From Whalleya microplaca (lineage: Eukaryota; Ascomycota; Sordariomycetes; Xylariales; Xylariaceae), in assembly GCA_022497155.1 (NCBI GenBank), contig MU385717.1, positions 372,001 through 436,000 of the forward strand: a stretch of 64,000 nucleotides of DNA, read 5' to 3'. Position 1 is the first letter of the stretch. Every line of letters begins with the position of its first letter. The notes beneath the pieces were generated by a model. That model worked only from the letters and a program-made list of their open reading frames with translations. It did no database searches and was not told the DNA's origin. A program made the position numbers and the translations under genes. This document shows, in pieces, positions 59,101 to 64,000 of the stretch.

Positions 59101-59858
59101 TCTCATGCTTCGAACCTTCCCCAAGCGCAAGCAAGTCTTCGTGCCTCAAGCAGTGTGCAAAACCACTGTCCCAGACGAGTTTATGGTTCTACTTTCTCAG
59201 AGACGAAGATGGATTAATTCCACTATTCACAACCTGATGGAGCTAGTCCTTGTGAAGGACCTCTGTGGCACATTTTGCTTTAGTATGCAGTTTGTTGTCT
59301 TCGTCGAGTTGATGGGTACCTTGGTGCTCCCTGCTGCTATTGCCTTCACATTTTATGTTGGTGAGTTCATCCGATCTCCTGAGGTTTTATCTTTGGATTA
59401 CTAACAAAACAATTATAGTCATTATTTCGATTGTATCACCGGAACCGCAAATCATTCCGCTAGTTCTTCTAGCTTTGATTCTCGGTCTCCCAGCTGTCCT
59501 CGTCATTGTCACTGCCCACTCGTGGTCGTATGTTGTGTGGATGTTCATCTACCTCATATCACTTCCAATCTGGAACTTCGTCCTTCCAACTTACGCCTTT
59601 TGGAAGTTTGACGACTTTTCGTGGGGCGACACTCGTAAGACCGCGGGAGAGAAGGTTAAGAAATCTGGACACGAAAATGAAGGGGAGTTTGATAGTAGCA
59701 AGATTACTATGAAACGCTGGGCCGAGTTCGAGCGAGAACGCCGAATCAAGGATAACAATTTCTGGGCCTCGAGGGAAAGCGTTGTCGGCGGCGGCAACTG
59801 GCCTCCGGGTTCGGCTTCTCATCACCCGTATGATGACCAGTATTATTCCGATGCATGA
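56123..59858 (+). CDS. Class IV chitin synthase (yeast Chs3-like)
   Basis: Two exons, 56123-59360 and 59419-59858, joined by a 58 bp intron (GTGAGT ... TTATAG); 1225 residues. The first ~200 residues are polar and basic. A helix near 240-265 ([20 protein letters not shown]) and another near 510-535 flank a lumenal-type domain with [17 protein letters not shown]. The cytoplasmic GT2 catalytic domain begins near residue 675 ([19 protein letters not shown]) and includes [12 protein letters not shown], the acceptor loop GEDRYL (about 986) and QRRRW at 1026-1030, the processive synthase motif. The intron sits within the C-terminal helix bundle. It makes chitin from UDP-GlcNAc at the plasma membrane. 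No myosin motor is present, which excludes classes V and VII. It is divergent from the activator gene at 46541-48912. Confidence 0.95.
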
Positions 59859-62800
59859 GGACGTGATCAGAATCAGTGATATAAGAGTTTTTACCCGTTT
59901 ACGCAATAACGAGGGGAATCGGAACTGTCAAGAGATGACTGAAGTTGAACTGTTCTTGGCGTCGGTTTAAATCCGGGTTCATTACTATTTCTAGGTTTTA
60001 CGATGTATAGAAGACTAGCGGCATACGGAATGGGCGTCACTTGGGGCTTTGGTTTACATTGTACATAGCTCTCTCGAGGCCCCTTAGAAGGACGGTTAAT
60101 TCGACATAAGAAAGTATTAATTAATTAGCGTCTTGTCTGCTAGACTACTCAAGCGCCTGTCTACCCTTCTAAGTCCGAATTTCTCGTCTCGTGAGGACTA
60201 CTACAACTGGCGATGTAGGAACTCCCATCATAGCACCTACGCCATGCCTGTGCCACCCACCTCCTTAGATTATGTGACCTTGTGACTCACATGACACGGC
60301 ATCGATGTCCTACCGTACAACACCGCACAGCCGTTCTTCCTTTCTTTCTTCTCTAGCAAAGGGCACCGCGTCCCCGTAATAGACATAGAGAATGAAAGGG
60401 GAGTGGCAAAACGGGGATGGCACTCGCCCTCTCCGCGATTGGCCCACCCACTTCCACTTCCACAGGGCGAGGAAGGGGGACGATTCTATCGGGTGGAGGC
60501 ACCGCCTGCTCCACTCGAGGGTGTCGTACATACACACACACACAGACAGACATTCCATACCCTATGAATGACTTTCCAGAACCATCTAGTCTGTGTACGT
60601 GTGTAACGAGATCGTGACACTGCAGCTCGGATCTCGGGCAACGGCAATGGGGGGGGGTACGAGGGACGACTCACTCATAGGCTCACGTAGAACTGAAACG
60701 TGAGGAGATATGTATGTATGGGGTCGCCCTCCCCCAGGTTTAGAGGTTGGGCTGGGTTTGGGATGGCTTGGCTTGGGTTTGGTTTCCGGGTAGCCGGGAC
60801 GAGGGGGCGCTGGGCTTTGTGCGATGGGAGATGGGACGTGGGATCTAGCTGCGTCTGGGCAGTGTGTGTGTGTGTGGATTCGCGGTACTGAGGGCGTTGG
60901 CTGGCGTGAGGCTTGCTGAGTTTTGTCTCTTGGGATATCTGTACAGGTATCCCATAGTCATCCCCTCCCGCCAGGCCGCAAACTGGACTCGGTATGGTAT
61001 AGGTATTGTCAGTATAAAATATAGATAAACATAAGAGAACTCGCATTTTCCCCACGTGAACTTGACGGCTAGATGGCTCGATATTGTTAGTACGCGAATA
61101 TGGCCTGCTTCTCTCGTTATTTTCTCCCATACGGTGATGACAGGTAGATAGATAGACAGACAGACAGGAAGGACTATCTCATTCACGTCATTCCTGCCCC
61201 TTTATGATAACTCACAGGACGGCGCTAGCCACTAGTCGAAGAATCATACGTTTTGTCAATGTCTAGGGGGTGGGGGGTAAGGAAGAAGAAACAAGTGCTA
61301 TCTATAGTTCCCGTCATAGATCCTATCATATGGGGTAGATACTGAAAAGCTGTCGGCAGTAGGTTATCACAATGTTCGGTGTACAGGATCTAGCAGAACT
61401 AAGGTACGCTAAGGTCTAGTCTCCCGTCAAGTGAAACATCAGAGAACATGTTGTTTCTTCTAGAGTAGCTATTACATGAGGGTATGGTTGTCTTTGGTGG
61501 GAAAGACTATTCTACAAGTGGGCTTCACGGAAGCCCCAATCCTCGAGATTTCGAGTAACAGAAATTACGTTGAGTAGGTAACCGTGTTTGTGACATACGA
61601 CGGTATTACTGCGTATCATTCGTAGAACATGTTATATCTAGAAGTTGGTTTACAAGACTATGGACCTATCTCGAAGACGTGACCATCAATAGGGGCATTT
61701 AACTACGTGACTCTATGATAGACATGCCGAATCTGGTTTAGACATAATGGGCTACAATTATCTGGTTTCCTATGTGAGTGAGATTTACGTTACCCTTCAA
61801 TGCCATTCCTTCGCTCGCGGAGAATGACTTATCAATGTTTGTTCCACCAAATGTGGTAAGGTCAGGGGCGCGTGATCCAGATGACCGCAGGAAGTTGCTA
61901 GCCTAGCTCACGGCACAGCACAAATGGTTTCGCAGTTTCGTTCCATGAGATTCCGCGGGCCGTTGGTTACGAAGATGACCCTTGATCTGACGTCTATGTA
62001 ACGCTGAATTCTCTGGACCAACGTGGCATGGGGGCCGTCATATTCGGGTTGCGATTCCATTGGCACACTGGCAATTTCGTAGAATACGACTTGCTACGGT
62101 GATCGGTCCCAACATTATCAGGGTCTCCACGGGGGTGTTCAACTGTGAGATCAACAACGGGGCATGCTGTGCTGCAGCTACCCGATAGCCTCGTGGAGCC
62201 AAGTATGACAAGGACAAGGGAAGAAACGAGCACAGAACACATAGAGGCAAGCGTACATGAGGCTTGAGACAAATTTCCAGGCAATCCGTAGATGCGTGCG
62301 CCATCTGTTTCCGGTACGAGGCCACGATGCTGTGTCACTGCCTAAGGTAGGTATAGTGTTGCACAGCTAGCCAGACCGGCGAATTCTGTAGCATGAAACG
62401 CCTGATGATAATTTGATTCGACGACACATTTTTTCCGATGCTCGTGAATGCACCTCACCATTCTTGGAGTATGCGATCCGCGCGAGACTACTTAGTAGTT
62501 ATGCTGTTGGTTGTATGAAGTACGCAGCACTTATATTCACCCGACTATCGGGTGCGGGGGCTAACCGGGCCGTTATTTGCTTTCCATTTCCAGGGCCGTA
62601 TCTTTGGTACTAACCGTAGCTACCGCCTCGGCTCGAGCAATTTCAAGCATGATCATCCAACAAGCGGTGAATCTTCGAGAGAATCAAGGGTATTGTTAAT
62701 ATGGTCAGTGAGTGCGTATGCCGGATATGTTGCCGAGGGCCTCCAACTTGTTGGCTCCGGCAGGCAAGACAACTTGACAAGGTAGAGGCTGCAACGACAG

Positions 62801-64000
62801 AAATAAGGCGTTCTGTCGACAAGGTAAAAGATAAAAAAGATAAAAAAGAAGCCAGGCATGGGCCTTCATACGATGAGACATGTAAGACGCACAGACGCCT
62901 CGAAGAGGAAGAGACCGTGCGGAAACAATAACTTTTATATCACATATATATATTGTACATGTACGAACTCGGCGAACAGTTCAGCGGCTGTTCGGCTAGG
63001 ATCAAAATGACATATCACAGTTGATATTTAAGTGAAGAACAAATGAGCACTCATATTTTAAGCCAATAGCCATTGGATTTTACATGTAGCAAGGTTTTAT
63101 ATGACTATTTTATATAATATATAGCCGGAAAATTTTAGTGATCGAGAAAGGTTACTAATAGGATATGTACTAAAGGTTAGATAAAATACTAGGCATTTTA
63201 ATAGAAGCAGCCCATTCACACGAACAGCGCTTAAGTAGCATATTACCACCACCAGTGCATTGGTACTTGGTCTGTTGTTGTTCTAGTTGGCTGGTTCGGT
63301 CTTGTTATTTCAGATATCATGTTCTGCGCCTCAGAACCAAGCTTATCTCCCTACCACTTAATCCGAGGAGGACCCAGTCTTCGGGACGAAGCTCCTGTAT
63401 TGCCTCTCCTGTACGTTACGAGGTTTCTTTTGTTCCGCGGAAGAAAAGTCCAGATCTTCCTGGATAAAGGCAAGTACGGTGCCTCTGAAACCCAGCTCTG
63501 AGGAGTAGAGAGAGATCGTAAAATGGCCTAGTTAGTATTTAAGCAAAAGACATACTTCCGCACCTAAGTGAAATGTGCCAGGATATGGCTGAGATGTTAG
63601 ATGAGGGAATGACGTTTATGACATGCTTGGCTTTGGAGATGCTTAGCTTATAGTCTTCACGATGACACTGGAGGACTCCGCCTTGAGCGCCACTGGGTGC
63701 CATTCTGATGCTTGTACGGTAGACTGACATGCATTATAACTGCATCCACATCGAAGTCTTCCGTCGCCGCGCCGCAAGTCGAAGTCTTCACCGGGTACTT
63801 AGACAGGGGTGATTTATATCCAAGAGAATGGAGGCTGGGCTGGGCCTCAAGAAGGCAGACGGCGGCCTGTCATTGTGGGTATAGCCGAGGTGTGGCGGGC
63901 CAATCCAAGCCGACGGTTGCTCTTGTATAACACATAAGGATTGGATATCGGTTTAAAGGACTGTCTGACTTGTAAGGAGGAAAATATCTGCCTCGGCAAG
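59859..64000. other. Gene-poor right end, 4.1 kb
   Basis: No convincing gene. 60300-60900 is GC-rich with short CA/GT repeats (60531-60544, 60860-60873). A run of Cys/Ser-rich codons on the minus strand at 61994-62338 is open but starts at GTG and has no splice partner. 62930-63200 is AT-rich with TATATATATA. Short open frames after 63250 are unsupported. A gene could start beyond the window edge. Confidence 0.45.

Noticed and set aside
61994..62338. Cys/Ser-rich open frame on the minus strand
   Set aside because: Starts at GTG, has no splice partner and no recognised domain; overlaps another open frame of equal length.

Overview
This window is nuclear DNA of a filamentous ascomycete (Pezizomycotina, probably a sordariomycete; I cannot fix the genus). 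Most genes carry short introns of about 45-190 bp with GTAAGT/GTATGT-like donors and CTAAC/CTGAC-like branch sites. The gene set is typical of moulds: a class IV chitin synthase, an SBDS-domain Rtc3-like protein and OPA3. A duplicated segment near 21 kb shows changes of the repeat-induced point mutation (RIP) type. I rebuilt the spliced models by hand; reading frames close across every junction given.

Layout: 0-5.3 kb has a secreted class 3 lipase cut by the window edge, a small secreted cysteine-containing protein and the proteasome chaperone Nas2. 5.3-10.1 kb is gene-poor and holds a decayed ankyrin-repeat gene. 10.1-20.5 kb is a dense housekeeping block: Ran GTPase, SERCA-type calcium ATPase, proteasome beta-3, a TUG/UBX-domain protein and ribosomal protein eL36. 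20.9-26 kb is accessory in character: a duplicated short coding tail with RIP-type changes, a large membrane protein I cannot name, a broken membrane-protein fragment and an unknown two-exon gene. 27.1-34.4 kb has a RhoGEF, an Rtc3-like protein and a small four-helix membrane protein. 34.4-39.9 kb is gene-poor apart from one spliced unknown gene and scattered exon-like scraps. 39.9-48.9 kb has OPA3 divergent from a Polo-like kinase, then a Skt5/Chs4-type chitin synthase activator. A 7.2 kb stretch without a gene I can recognise separates the activator from a divergent class IV chitin synthase (56.1-59.9 kb). The last 4 kb shows no convincing gene.

The most coherent functional link is the activator-enzyme pair: in yeast the prenylated Sel1-repeat protein Skt5/Chs4 activates the class IV enzyme Chs3, and here both genes flank one intergenic block. 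RhoGEF and Polo kinase also act in polarity and division, but their proximity may be chance. I found no CRISPR, prophage, secondary-metabolite cluster or intact transposon, and no clear tRNA or rRNA gene. I do not see strong evidence for a wholly new system; the best leads are the unknown genes, the RIP-like duplicate, the GC-rich intragenic patches and the chitin synthase pair.
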